Positions 22,831-40,734 of a stretch of DNA of 64,000 bases are shown one piece after another. The stretch lies in contig CAJQUW010008928.1 of the NCBI GenBank assembly GCA_907163375.1, forward strand, positions 124,001 through 188,000, written 5' to 3'. Made by a program: the position numbers and the translations under genes. The notes under the pieces were generated by a model. It made no database searches. It saw only the letters and a list, made by a program, of their open reading frames with translations, and had not been told where the DNA came from. The stretch comes from Prostheceraeus crozeri. Its lineage: Eukaryota; Platyhelminthes; Polycladida; Euryleptidae. The stretch's first letter is position 1, and every line of letters begins with the position of its first letter.

Positions 22831-23032
22831 ATCTCGCACTTCTTAAATCACGTCTTGTTCATTTTGAGCTGTTGTCATTGCGGGCTCGGCCGTTTTGCAT
22901 GTGATACATATAAACAGATGTATTTGTCATTCCGTGAAGTTTCATGCAAAACAAACATGAACTTGCTTAGTACCCTAGAACAGTTGCAATATTGACATTT
23001 GTTCGGTGTACGGTAACTTTTGCAAGACCGTA
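22831..23032 (-). repeat. Right TIR of the Tc1-type element
   Basis: Inverted match of 21417-21618, ending GCAAGACCGTA followed by the TA duplication. Confidence 0.9.
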
Positions 23033-23842
23033 TAAAAGCGACCTGTAGTTTGGTGTCGTTTTTATTTAAAAAACAGTCAATTATTTGGACGGTTTTTAAG
23101 GTTCCTTTATAAATGGAAGGGACCAGTAGATAGTTGTAGTAGTCTCGCCTATGCTGTTGCTAGCATTGTTATTGGTAAGAGAATCAACTTGGGTTTTTAT
23201 AGAATCTATCAACTTGACAGGATAATCATTAAAGATAAAAACATTTTTGATCTGTTTACACTCATTTTCATAACTATCAAGCGAACTACTGAGGCGCTTG
23301 GCCTGATAAAAAGAGACCGAACCGCAGACTTTTTGCAATTCATAGGAGCATAAGATTCAAAAGGAATATAAGTTCCCGTATTCGTAGGTCTAGCTCTCCA
23401 CTCAGTCGCAGAAGAGGAATTTTCCAAACTGACCGTGACATCCAAGAAAGCAATTTGTGATTTTCTTCCTTTTCACTAGTGAAGTTTATACTGTCATGGA
23501 TAGAATTTATCAAATTCAAAAAAAGTATCAGCCTCTGATTCAGTTTTGAAGATGGCAAATATGTCATCAGCATAACGGTGATAATACAATGGAAATTAAT
23601 CGATCTTATTTTTGACTAAGCTCAAAGCGAATGAAGCAAGAGTAGGAGAAAGGGAACAGCCCTTAGCTATTCCATCAAATTGAACGAACAATTCATTATT
23701 AAATTGAAAAAGCAATCTTGAGTAGCTGGACGGAGGAGGCTGGATAAAGTCTCACGGTTGATACAGAATTTTAAAAAATTTATCATATTACAAATGTGGT
23801 CTATCGTGTCCTCCAAGGGAACGTTAGTATTAGTAAAGACTT

Positions 23843-24232
23843 TTGAATCTTATGCTCCTATGAATAAAGTTCTGCAAAAGTCTGCGGTTCGGTCTCTTTT
23901 TTATCAGGCCAAGCGCCTCAGTAGTTCGCTAGATAGTTATGAAAATGAGTGTAAACAGATCAAAAATGTTTTTACCTCTAATGATTATCCTGTCAAGTTG
24001 GTAGATTCTATCAAAACCCAAGTTGATTCTCCTACCAATAACAATGCTAGCAGCAGCATAGGCGAGACTACTACAACTATCTACTGGTCCCTTCCTTTTA
24101 TAAAGGAACCTTAAAAACCGTCCAAATAATTGACTCTCTTTTAAATAAAAACGACACCAAATTACAGGTCGTTTTTGAAACTTTCAATACCTCAGCAATT
24201 CTTCCTAATAAAGATGTCAATGTGTCTTCCTA
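23843..24232 (+). mobile_element. Penelope-like fragment in opposite orientation
   Basis: The plus-strand frame (in 23758-24114) reads FESYAPMNK, SAVRSLFYQAKRLSSSLDSY and NDYPVKLVDSIKTQ. It is the same region as the minus-strand fragment next door and nearly identical to it, and it runs on to the word tcttcctaataaagatgtc. The two fragments meet head to head near 23842 with different 5' cut points. This piece lacks the Tc1 insertion and so records the empty site. It ends before the GIY-YIG region. Confidence 0.75.
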
Positions 24233-24566
24233 GTATGTCTATGTGTAAGTGTTGGTGTTGAAGTGAAATTACCATAGTTGAGGAGCATCAGAATGATTTA
24301 AATTTGTTCAATAAACAAGTTCATTCATTTACATGATCGCCATCACGCAAGTCGGATTTGGACAAAAATCTCTACATATCATCAGACAGGAGGAAATCTG
24401 GGCTTAAATGTGATTCCTATCAATAAAGCCCGCCCAGTGACAATAGATAAGCAACAAATGAGGGTCATAATAGTTATTTACTCAACTAGTGGGTACTTAT
24501 GTGCCCTCAGTTCATTGTTATTAAAGCCCTCTTCAGTTGGATACTATATCATTCCTATATTAATGG
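24233..24566. other. Short spacer between Penelope fragment and CAGGCCTG element
   Basis: No gene. The segment about 24490-24545 resembles 20740-20790 in the same orientation, so both sides of the Penelope pair may lie within one older, unrecognised repeat. Confidence 0.4.
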
Positions 24567-24572
24567 TAAGTG

Positions 24573-26838
24573 CAGGCCTGTGATTAGCCTATGAAAAAAA
24601 TTGAGGATTTTTCGTGAAAAATTTGAGGAATGGAAACGGAGCCTAATATGATAATCGCAAGAAAAACTACAAATTTTTATCACGCATTTTGGGCCAAACT
24701 TCAAATCATGAAATTCACAACGAAGAAGGTAACCCAAGGGTTGACCACACCCCACTTTTTGAAGTTGTGTATATTGCAAAGGAATATTGACTTGGTCATA
24801 ATCACTTCCCGCGTTGTTGCGAAATTAATTTGTTGCCTCAAGTATTATCTGCTTAGAATGTGTCGAACAGAGGATGTCAGATCAAGCTGCTGATATCGCT
24901 CTGCTTCACGCTATCGTCTCCAATTCAATGATGCTTGTCAGATTTGTATACTGTAATTTTTTGAATGTAGGATATATCCTCAACCACATGCATCTGGGGC
25001 TTTGCAACGATTAATTTTTACGGACTTTAGACAAATTTGGGGGGAGAGTAACCCATAAGTATAGGAAGCTTAAAATCGTTGACGGAATGCTTGTGACTTA
25101 AAAAAGTCAGTAATTTATCATGAAGGATACGCCACATTACACACTAATTTATTAATTTTACTTTATGCTACATAAGTTTTGGTGGGTTTTGTTTACTTGC
25201 TAGCGTTTGATCATATCGCTCCGATCTACATTCAAATGAACATGAATTCTCTAATACAACACGAAACAAGTGTCGGGAACAGGCTTGCCAGTTGAGTTGT
25301 TGGTCTCATACAGGCAAAGAGTGAAAGATTATCACCTCTATTCGCATGAACTTGCGCCGAGATATTGACGTCCACATCTTGCAGTAGACCCAGGTTGAAA
25401 ATCTACCAATCCAGTACTATGTGGTTCAATGTCTTAATTAATCTAAGTTCACATACAACGATAAGCAATGTGTGCACTAATTTCACACCAACCTGTGTTC
25501 AGCAAATTGTGAAAACGATCTATACGTGAATAATTCATCCAGGATAAATGTCGGTCGGCAGACCCTGGAAAATGTAGCTGCAAAAAGACTCATGAGATAG
25601 CAGAGCTTCATACTCTTCCAACCCCCGCACGCTAGTGACCAGGAGGCATGTAGACACTAAATTTAGGGACCATCCGCTTTACCCCGTCGCATGTGTTCAT
25701 GTTCAGCGGAAATAAAATGGAAGAGAGTGAGTGAAACAAACGCTTCAGTTGATAAGAGCACTGAAATCCAAGTGGGCTGGGCTACCTATATGTTATCATA
25801 TAATGGATATGGAAGATCGATATCCTTAAGTTCTTTAAGAAGTACAGGCATGCATTTAGCAGCCATATAGTCGCAGAAACATATAAAGAAGGTTGTGACA
25901 AATGTCAAGATAATTAATGAAAATAATTGAATGTGCATTTTATTGTTGGAATTCTAAGCAATGTTATGAAGTTAGAAGTAAAGAATTGCAGTTTTCAATT
26001 ATACAATTTCTGTAGGTTGATCGCATTATTTCACTCATTAAATACGTGAAAGCATTTAATGAGTGAGTTCGACAGACAATAACTTCGGACAACTTCTCTG
26101 CTTAGCAAAATAAGTCCAGACGAACCGGAACATCTGCAGCCCTGTAGCTTGCAGAAATGAAAACGACATTCAACGTATTCAACGCAGCAAAGTGCGTCAA
26201 GTTAACAAAATTAAAAAAAACAAGCTAACGACTGGTTAATTTTTGATGTGCTAAATATGAGATGGCTAAAAGAAAATCATTATATCATAAAATGTCTCGA
26301 AATTTAAAAATACTTACTAGAGGGACAAGCGACGGTTCTCCTCTCCTCATGTGGAATGAACTGGTGAGCAAGTCGCTCTTTTCAAAATTATGTTTATCAC
26401 TTATATATTGGAAAGATTCTATTTAACAGTCTGCATATTCAGATGATAAAAGGACAGGTCTGTTTCCAATCAAAATATCAGATCTAGCTAGCACAGCGGG
26501 ATTACGCTATCTAAAATCTACCAAGTGTGTGAGAGAAAAATCATTAAGTTATAAATCATGAGAGAAGAAAAAGAAAAGAAATAAATCATGAGTGATTCAT
26601 GATTAGCAGCATGGATGTAGGGTACATGTTACAGGATTCTATCTTAGCTTCTTGTTTGGAAGTTTACATATCATCGCCATTCGCCAAAAAACAATACATT
26701 ATCCGACATTTAGTGTGTAGTGTGTCGAATTTGAGGAATTTCTCATAGTTAAGCTATATTTGAGGAATTTTTGAGGATTTGAGGATTAATAAACAAATTT
26801 GAGGAATTTGAGGAATTTGAGGAGTAATCACAGGCCTG
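24573..26838 (+). mobile_element. 2.27 kb non-autonomous CAGGCCTG element, copy 1
   Basis: The ends are a perfect 14-bp inverted repeat (CAGGCCTGTGATTA at 24573 and its complement ending 26838). The 6-bp duplication TAAGTG lies on both sides. Subterminal ttgaggaat/ttgaggatt words recur near both ends (24605-24630 and about 26730-26822). No transposase is recognisable; the open frames are short. An inverted second copy lies at 44244-46431, similar along its length by eye. The CAGG start fits hAT-like elements, but the duplication is six rather than the usual eight bp. Confidence 0.85.
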
Positions 26839-26844
26839 TAAGTG

Positions 26845-29270
26845 GTAAATAACACTACTGAACACCAAATTTCAACGTTATTTATTTTATTTAACCTTAT
26901 TTGCTTGTAAAATTTCAATACCGATATGAGGGGCTTTAATCAAGTCGAGACATAATGATGATATAGGGCTCAATAAACCTAACATGAGAAAAACGCAATT
27001 TCACATTATAAACACTTGCTTTATTTGCTGGTTGATGTCATTAGAGGTGATTCCGACGTCTATTCTCAAAATTCCTTTTTTTGAAGCAAGTTTGTGCAGT
27101 AGGTATTTTTCGCATCAAGGGAAAAAGTTTCAGATTAATTGCTCTCTAGAGTGCAGTCCTTTAATTAAAAGCCTTGTTTATTGAACACTCGGGTTCGAAG
27201 TCCAGATGTATTGTTCAAGCAGCATGATAAAACAACTTACCGGAATATGCCTTCCTGGGAATTCGGTGCATGAACATATTCGGAAATTCCCGTGACGAAC
27301 CCCTAAGCATATCTGACTGTCCTCCAGTTGACGAAGTATTTTTTTATATGGATCCATAGTTACTAATTCGATTTGAAGGGAAATTTTTCTCTTACCTATG
27401 AAATGTTTGAAGAATTTACGAAATTCACAAAAAGAAATTTAAAATACAGCACTTTTACGTTATCTATTATAGTATCGTGATGCGTCAACTGATATGAACC
27501 TGTATTCCAATAGGAATAAATCATCGTCATTGCTATAATGGAATCTTTATCAACCTATTATATCAATACAAAACCCGACTTTCAAGCATAGAGGCGAAAC
27601 ATAATGGATATCATAATTCAGCCTGCATTGGTTTGACTAACAACTGCATAAATACTTTATAACTTGTTCTAACTTTTTGCCCTTACCTCATCTTCTACAA
27701 TCATTGTTTTTCCAGTAGCATGCACTTCATGCATGCAGTTTAATCAAAGCTTGAGGGAAGAGGACGAACCTACACACCAAAGCTGTCTCGCAGCAGAAGA
27801 TATGCTCGATTAGTTACGCGATTACATATACTCGGTTATCTAAGCGAAGTGTCAAATTTCATGCAAGCTTTTTCCCCCTACTGCAAAATGACAAAGATTG
27901 ATGCTTTTTCATGCACAATATTATTCAGAAGTATATTACGAGCATATTGCCGTCATCATTCTTACAATAGTCAAGCATCTGCAACCAAGAAGTACTTTCT
28001 GCGGACGATGAAAGTAAGCTGTTGACCTTTCACTTTGAGTTTTTGGTTAGACCTAAGTAACATTAAAATCAATCTCACAAGTCCATTTATACCAAGTAAA
28101 TATAACTACCATCTCTTGTTATTATATTGCAGAGGGTGTATGTGGTTGGGCCAATAAAGAAAACGTTTTTGTTCTAGGCAGTTTTCTATTCAACTCTTAC
28201 AAAATCGACTAATGAAATATATGATTAAAAAAATCTTTTTGATGAAAAAACGATTTATTTTATTTTCCAATCCGGGGTCACTGGTTGGGTCACCGAATGA
28301 CCATTATTTTTAAGCCATTACCATTTACGTACATATAGGTCCTACAAATATCGTAACATGAGCAATGTTGAGGTCTCAATCATTTTATTTACGCAGTACG
28401 ATACGTGTTGAAAATGTGCAGAAAGTTTCTCCATGCTGTGTTAGGATAAAGAAATAAAACCAAGGAATATGATTTTATGAAGGATTTAGTTGAAAGACAC
28501 GCCTGTTCTTACCATTCAATTTGTAACTTTGACCCTTCTAGATAATGCATGTTGCCAACATTGTAACCACCTCGGTTGTTATTTTGAGAGTCAAAAAGTC
28601 TGAAATAAAAATGCAAGTATGATGATTGTAGCAAAATTGATTCATGCTATTTTTATAGAAGTGAGGATCTCTATACACGGAAATCGTAAAACGCACAATG
28701 TATTTCAACAGTTTCTAAATCGTAATTTTTTGGACCGACTTCAACCGTTAAAATGTTAATCTGTAATTTCTCCATCTGACACCACTTATTTATTTGCCAC
28801 AATTGAGTTATCTGCGCTATCTAGGATTCTACTTCCACTACATTGGTTGCACCTGTCCTGATCTTAATTGGAGTGCAGTAACATCGAATGAGCTGAAGTA
28901 TATGCATATGTACATAATAGTATATATGTAAATTGTTTTTTGAAAACGACCTTTCAAGTAATTCCTGGACTTAGCATTGATATCGCATCAGTCTTGTTAT
29001 TTTCTGTCAATATTCATGCTTGGAATATTGGCTAATAATTAAGCTTCTAGTTACAAAAGGAAAATTTCCGCAGCTAAATTTGAAAATAACTGGAAAAGTG
29101 AAAAATGTAAACAACTTTAAGATTCACCAAAAGAATTAGCATCAACAACTAAAAGAACTTTGCCCATTAAGAGACATAATTGTTTTAGAAATGCACAGTA
29201 ATGCGATGGTCGCCAATAATTAATCGCTTTTTATTCTCTTCCGCTAATTGAAATAAATGAGCGGTTGCAA
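26845..29270. other. AT-rich intergenic, no gene recognised
   Basis: Open frames are short and motif-free. I saw no terminal repeats, tRNA or satellite in this stretch. Confidence 0.5.
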
Positions 29271-29272
29271 AT

Positions 29273-29710
29273 TCACCAATCGCACAAGTCATATTTGTAC
29301 TTCTTTGCAACAACACAACCATTTACGAGAAGAAATTGCAGGATAGATGGCATGTTAATGTGATTGATATGCAGAAGTGGGCGCGTACATTCCGCGCTCC
29401 AGGCCGAACCGTCAATCTCCTGAAGGGCAGACCGCAAGAAAAGAATCGCGCTCCACCCTCGACTAAAAAATCCCACGAAAACGTCACATCCTGTCATAAA
29501 AAGATAATGCCACCCCATGATTCGAATATTTTGACAAGAACGGGTAATTTCAGGGATACATCGAATATCCCTTGTTGGAGTACAAAATCTTGCTACTGGG
29601 ATAAACACAAAGTGTGGGTGACTTACGAGCACTTTCTCACATCTTGTGACGGTTTGGGACTTAAAACTAAGTAAATGCGATTGAGAATTGTGAATGTACG
29701 ACCATAACAT
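29273..29710. other. GC-richer block open on both strands, unidentified
   Basis: A block open for 112 codons on the plus strand (29336-29674) and 145 codons on the minus strand (29273-29710), with a more coding-like composition than its surroundings. I recognise no family in either translation. The plus reading is basic with CHKK and CW words; the minus reading is hydrophobic in the middle. It could be an exon of an unknown gene, a decayed transposon piece or a non-coding block. No splice sites could be assigned with confidence. Confidence 0.25.
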
Positions 29711-30625
29711 TAGCGATTCGCAGTACTAGCTGGAGTAATAAATGTACAGCACAAAGCGGTAGGATAAATGGAAAACGGACTGTTTCGAGCTTCTAAGGAT
29801 TCTGTCGTGATTGTTTACGTCCTCTCACGTTTCTGCAAGACGTCCTTGCACTCATCAATGGTCATCAAACAAATAGCTTTATCAACAGATATCAGAATGT
29901 GAGCTACGTGTGAATGATGCTTGGCTGGGTTAAATGGCTGGTGTCACTTGATAAGTGATTCGACGAAATATTCACATATTTTTTACGAACGCATTGCTTT
30001 ATAAAAAATTGATTATCATATCAAAAGTTCACTTTTGTGATGAGTGAAGTCCGGGGAGAGGCACTCACCTCAGCAGAATGACGTGTGGCACACTTCTTCT
30101 GTTTTGCTTTACCTACAAATTAACTTGCTTTATTGTTGATCTCTTTGATGCCTTTTTGATGCATAGGAATTTTTGCATTAGTAGTCTAGCTTATTCAATT
30201 TATCGAACTTATTTACTTGAAAAGAACGGTTGAGCGAGTGCTTAATACTATGAACGAACGGAACCGGGTTGATAGCTACTTTGGGCGGTGAACGGAACGA
30301 ACGACTCAGCGTGGTAATGAATGGGGGAAGTGCGATCGTTCAAATTCCTGGAATTACCCCTTACAATTACTTGCATGCTGCTTTGAAAAGTGGCGACACC
30401 TCACTCACAAGTGAAAACGCACCTCAACATGATGTATACCTCGAATGTTCAGTAGAGAATGATTGAGGCATGTAGATAGGGTAGTTTATTTGTCGATTCC
30501 GTTATGTTGAAGATTGAAATGTTTATCAAATTGAATTATCAAATGATCAATAGAAGAATCTTTTTCCAAAGTTCGATGAGGCTAATCAATTACAAGTACT
30601 TGCATTGAATGTGATGCATTGCTTG
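29711..30625. other. Intergenic, no gene recognised
   Basis: The open frame at 30269-30466 is short and unrecognised. No repeat ends were seen. Confidence 0.45.
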
Positions 30626-32990
30626 TTAGTTATCAATTTCTGACATTGTTTCGAAGAATTGTTTTGAACATTGTTTTGAAGAATACTCGGAATAACTCTG
30701 ATCCGGTGGCTCCTGGAGACGATGTTTTCTACAAACGCATGAATTCTGCTGAATGGAGGGGTCCAGGACGAGTAATCGGTCAAGATGGACAACAAGTTCT
30801 CGTGAAACATGGTGGCCTTTATGTTCGAGTTCATCCATCGCGGATACGGCTGGCACATAGTTCACAAGAAATGTCCGATGGAAGTCCTGCGAACGAGCCT
30901 CCATCAAGCGAACATGCCGCTGAAGTCGCCGACTCAACGCCGCTGGACCTAGAGGAAGACGATCAAAATGGATCTGCTTGTATTCGACCCGCAGAATGTA
31001 ATGATGCTGGAAGCAATGAGTCTGACTTGGATAGAATGGATGACCCTACTCCGCGGTACGAGACTCATCCATCTGACGAAAGCGGAACGAAGAATTCGAC
31101 AAGAAAACCGGCAAAAGGACAGCGAATCCAGTTCAGATGTGATTCAGACAGTGAACTTGCAACGGTCGACGTTCTGGGAAGAGCTGGGAAGGTAACCGGT
31201 CGGAATAGACATTGTTTCAATGTAAAATATTCAGATGGCACTGTACGATGGATCGACCTAAGTAAGGTCATGGATTACAGAGAAATTCAAGATGATGAGG
31301 AAATCTTCATTGCTGACATCGGAACGTGGGATGATGCGAAAGACCGAGAAATGAAACTTTGGAAGGAAAATGATGTGTACACGGAAGTACAAAATTCTGA
31401 TCAAAGGACTCTATCTTGCCGATGGGTGATTACTGAGAAAATCGTGAATGGTGAGAAAGTTGCCAAAGCCCGTCTCGTTGCAAGAGGATTTGAAGAGCAA
31501 CTAGAGGAAAGAACTGATTCTCCAACGTGTTCGAAAGAGAACTTTCGATTGGCTCTAGCTATCCTTTCGATACGGAATTGGGAGCTCAAATCCATGGATA
31601 TCAAAGCTGCATTCCTGCAAGGAGACCAGATCAATCGAGATGTTTATCTCATTCCTCCACCAGAAGCAGAAACTGAAAAACTGTGGAAACTGAATAAGAC
31701 CGTTTATGGTCTTAACGATGCTGCTCGGGCATGGTATCTGAGCCTGAAAACGATACTAGAGTCTCTTGGTGCCCGCAATTCCGGCATTGATAATGGATTG
31801 TTTACTTGGTGTGATCAAAGTGGTGAATTAGCCGGCATAATTTGTGTACATGTGAATGACATCTGTTTTGGTGGAACAGAAGAATTTGAGAGGAACGTGA
31901 TCAGTGAAATTTGTCAACGCCTCTCCATCAGCAAAACTGAATCTTTGTGTTTCAAGTATCTCGGTTTGTCTCTGTGTCAAAGAAATAGTGGCATCTTCCT
32001 TGAACAAGCCCACTACGTGCAGGAAATTGACGAAATTTCGATCAAGGACAAAAGGAAGGACCGTCCTCTGTCGAAAAAGGAACAGGCTGTTTTTCGATCA
32101 ATGATAGGCGCTATCAATTGGTTATCTTCGCAAACTCGTCCTGATGCGGCATTTGAATCCTGTATCCTGAGCACCAGTATGAAACATCCATGTGTCTCTG
32201 ATTTATTAGCAGCGAACAAAGTGATTCGAAAACTGAAAGATGACAAGGGAGGCATTCTGATCGATTTGAATGGATTTGATCATGAAAATGCCTGTCTAGA
32301 AGTCTATGCTGACGCATCATTTGGAAACCTGAAAGATGGAAGCTCGCAGGGTGGATATGTCATATTTCTTAGTGATGGCACAAGAAGGTGCATTGTGGCA
32401 TGGCAGTCAAAGAAGTTGCGACGTGTTGTGAAGTCGACTTTCGCGGCTGAGACGATGGCGATGATTGAGGGTTCTGAGGCAGGCATCTATCTCGCTAAAG
32501 TTTTGAAAGATTCCTTTGGGCTGGCTCCTCGCATTCTTTGCTTTTCCGATAACGCATCTCTCATTGATGCGGTAGGAGCTACGACATCATTGACTGACAA
32601 AAGACTGCGAATTGACATCGCAATACTGCGGGAGATGGTGAAGAACGGAGAAATCCACCTTTCGTGGATACCTTCTCAAGAGCAACTGGCTGACTGCTTC
32701 ACCAAGAAAGTTGCATGTAAAGACAAGATGTGTGCTTATATGCATTTGTAGTTACAAAGCAAAGCTGACCTACATGTAGATGTTTCGATGACTTTTACTC
32801 TGATATCTTTACCAAATCCGAGCTCTTTGCATTTGAAGAAATTCGATCTTCCTTATATTAGTAATTTTGTAAGCAATTGCATTTGATAAGATTTGATCCT
32901 ATTGTACGTTTTTTTTCTAGAACTTTCTTTACAAGTTTCTATTCTTGTAGAGGGGAATTTGTTAGTTATCAATTTCTGACATTGTTTCTC
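30626..32990 (+). mobile_element. Ty1/copia LTR-retrotransposon fossil
   Basis: A partial copy of a copia-family element on the plus strand. Its parts in order are a short piece of the terminal repeat, a pol tail with an SH3-like segment, reverse transcriptase, RNase H, a polypurine tract just before the right terminal repeat (near 32950), and the start of that repeat (about 32959). The terminal word ttgttagttatcaatttc occurs at both ends. The front half of a normal element is absent, so it is broken, with few other signs of decay. The long open frame suggests a fairly young insertion. The right limit is uncertain because the end of the terminal repeat was not identified. Confidence 0.8.
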
Positions 32991-39026
<6,036 letters not shown>

Positions 39027-40734
39027 CAGGGGTGGGCCGATGTCACAAAACCTGACGGTATGTGACAATTTTTCATCTCAAAATAAAATGTGACAAATTC
39101 AGGGAAAAAATATTCTGACAAAATGCGAACAAATTCACAGAGCATTAACTTCGTTTGAATGAAATAGCAGTCTTGTTTTATAGGAGGTTATTATTCTATT
39201 GCTCCATTATTCCTTTTTTTCTATATTTTAATTGTTAGCACGATCTACACTGATAATTTCTTGGTTAACTTATTTTCTATATTAAGTCAGGTAACAATGT
39301 GAATAATTATCTCATTTCCCATCTGCAGTGAAATAAGTGATTGATATAGCATCTTCCGTCGTATGCAGATTACGCTTGTCATAATTGTTAGCGGATTAAG
39401 GCTAGATATGATGGGACACGGACCGGTCCTCTTGAGAGATGGATTAAATTTCATGAATAGTTAGACACCAATTGGTCCATTTATAACAAGTCTAGCTCCT
39501 TATTTCATTTTCTTCATGGAGTAGTTCCAGGTGAGACGTAGGTTGATTCTAGCAAGTTCAGTACCCATACTGTAGTTTCACATGTACTTTATTTTCTTTT
39601 TCTTTCAAAGTTCATTACAAATTTATTCATTGCAGTTATATTTTGTACAGTAGGCTTAATCTTAGTTTATTTTATGTATTTATAACTGAGATTCCTAGAG
39701 GATGATGATTTTCATTTAAATAGATGATAATTTGTATTAGGGATCTGCAAGATTGACATTTTCCCTCCTTAGCACTCCAAATGGCGACATGTACTTGAAG
39801 CAGGCAACTCGTACTGTTATTTGTCTGACTTTCCAAAGTTGACTTCGACGTGCTATGTGATGATTTAATTGTAAAATACATTGTATGTGGCCATATGTTT
39901 CCTGATAGTCATGTCCAGATCGTAGGAGTCCCTGCGAATGTATACTTCCTACAATGCACGCGCATGTATTAATGCTTACCGGTACCACTGATCTGAATAC
40001 AAAACATATGTAATAGTAATCGCTTTGAAACTTGGCATTTAAAAACTGAAAGTGGTATTTATTCATTGAAGACAGTCTTCCTCTTTTCTGTGAAATAATA
40101 TGATAAGTGAATTCGCATTGTGAAACATATTCCGAGTTCGTGTTTATTATGCAATCATATTTGCCATTAGAAGTGAATCATAAAATGAATTCGAGATTGG
40201 TAAAATATTAATCAATTGCAATAAGACTACAAGGTTTGAGTGCAATTTGTTCACTTTAAACAAAGTTAAATGTGTGTCTATCTGTTTTGTTGTTACCTTA
40301 AATCTCGGGCAAATGTTGTATATACACTTTCAATGGCAATTCTCTATGGAGATGAAATGGTTTGACGTCCTGGGTTGGCCTGGGTTTTTCGTTGGGTTGG
40401 CCTTCTGCCTCTCAATAAATTTAGAGAACTTAACTGCCTTTCAAATAATAAAGGGAAAATGTGAAACGTGTTTCAACATTTAACTGCTTAGAGATGCAAT
40501 CAAACTTTTTAATGAAGACCGTGAATGAGTTAAGACCTTGTAGGCCCTAATTAACGAGTCTTAATATACGATGCTTTTGATAACACCAATTGAGAGGATG
40601 ACCAAGGCTGGAATAAGCAACATAGGTCGAACATATAATCCATTCGAGTTCGAATTAACGAGTTTCGACAGTAAAAGAAAAGCATCTGCTAATTATAAAG
40701 CGCATGCTACTTATAAATTTGATGGTAGCAGCAC

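Larger units (their letters stand above)
21417..23032 (+). mobile_element. Tc1-type DNA transposon inside the Penelope-like element
   Basis: 1616 bp with TIRs of about 202 bp, ends TACGGTCTTGCAAAAG, flanked by TA on both sides (21415-21416 and 23033-23034). The neighbouring plus-strand Penelope fragment keeps the uninterrupted sequence (gtttttgaaactttc near 24170-24184). It matches the flanks of this insertion after removing the element and one TA, with the TA itself now TG. That fixes the element's limits and shows it came after the Penelope copies. It carries one transposase gene, now broken. Confidence 0.9.
20980..23842 (-). mobile_element. Penelope-like element fragment (minus), split by a Tc1 element
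   Basis: Reading the minus strand from 23842 down: TNVPLEDTIDHI (reverse transcriptase), a DDIFAIF-like palm region near 23550-23580, the connection block (ARPTNTGTYIPFESYAP, KSAVRSLF, QAKRLSSSLDSYENECKQIK, NDYPVKLIDSIKTQ), then the Tc1 insertion. On its far side are TCRQCSNCHIGET and RHLITRVNDHLRGNP (about 21250-21370), which fit the GIY-YIG nuclease that Penelope-like elements carry after their reverse transcriptase. A tail with a hammerhead-like motif follows near 21010-21045. Only the 3' portion is present and it is decayed. Known: these elements often occur as inverted or tandem truncated copies, as seen here with the plus-strand piece next to it. Confidence 0.7.

Noticed and set aside
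30619-32751. Long open frame as a possible host gene
   Set aside because: Its domains are those of a copia-family pol and it is bounded by pieces of a terminal repeat, so it is treated as a retroelement fossil.
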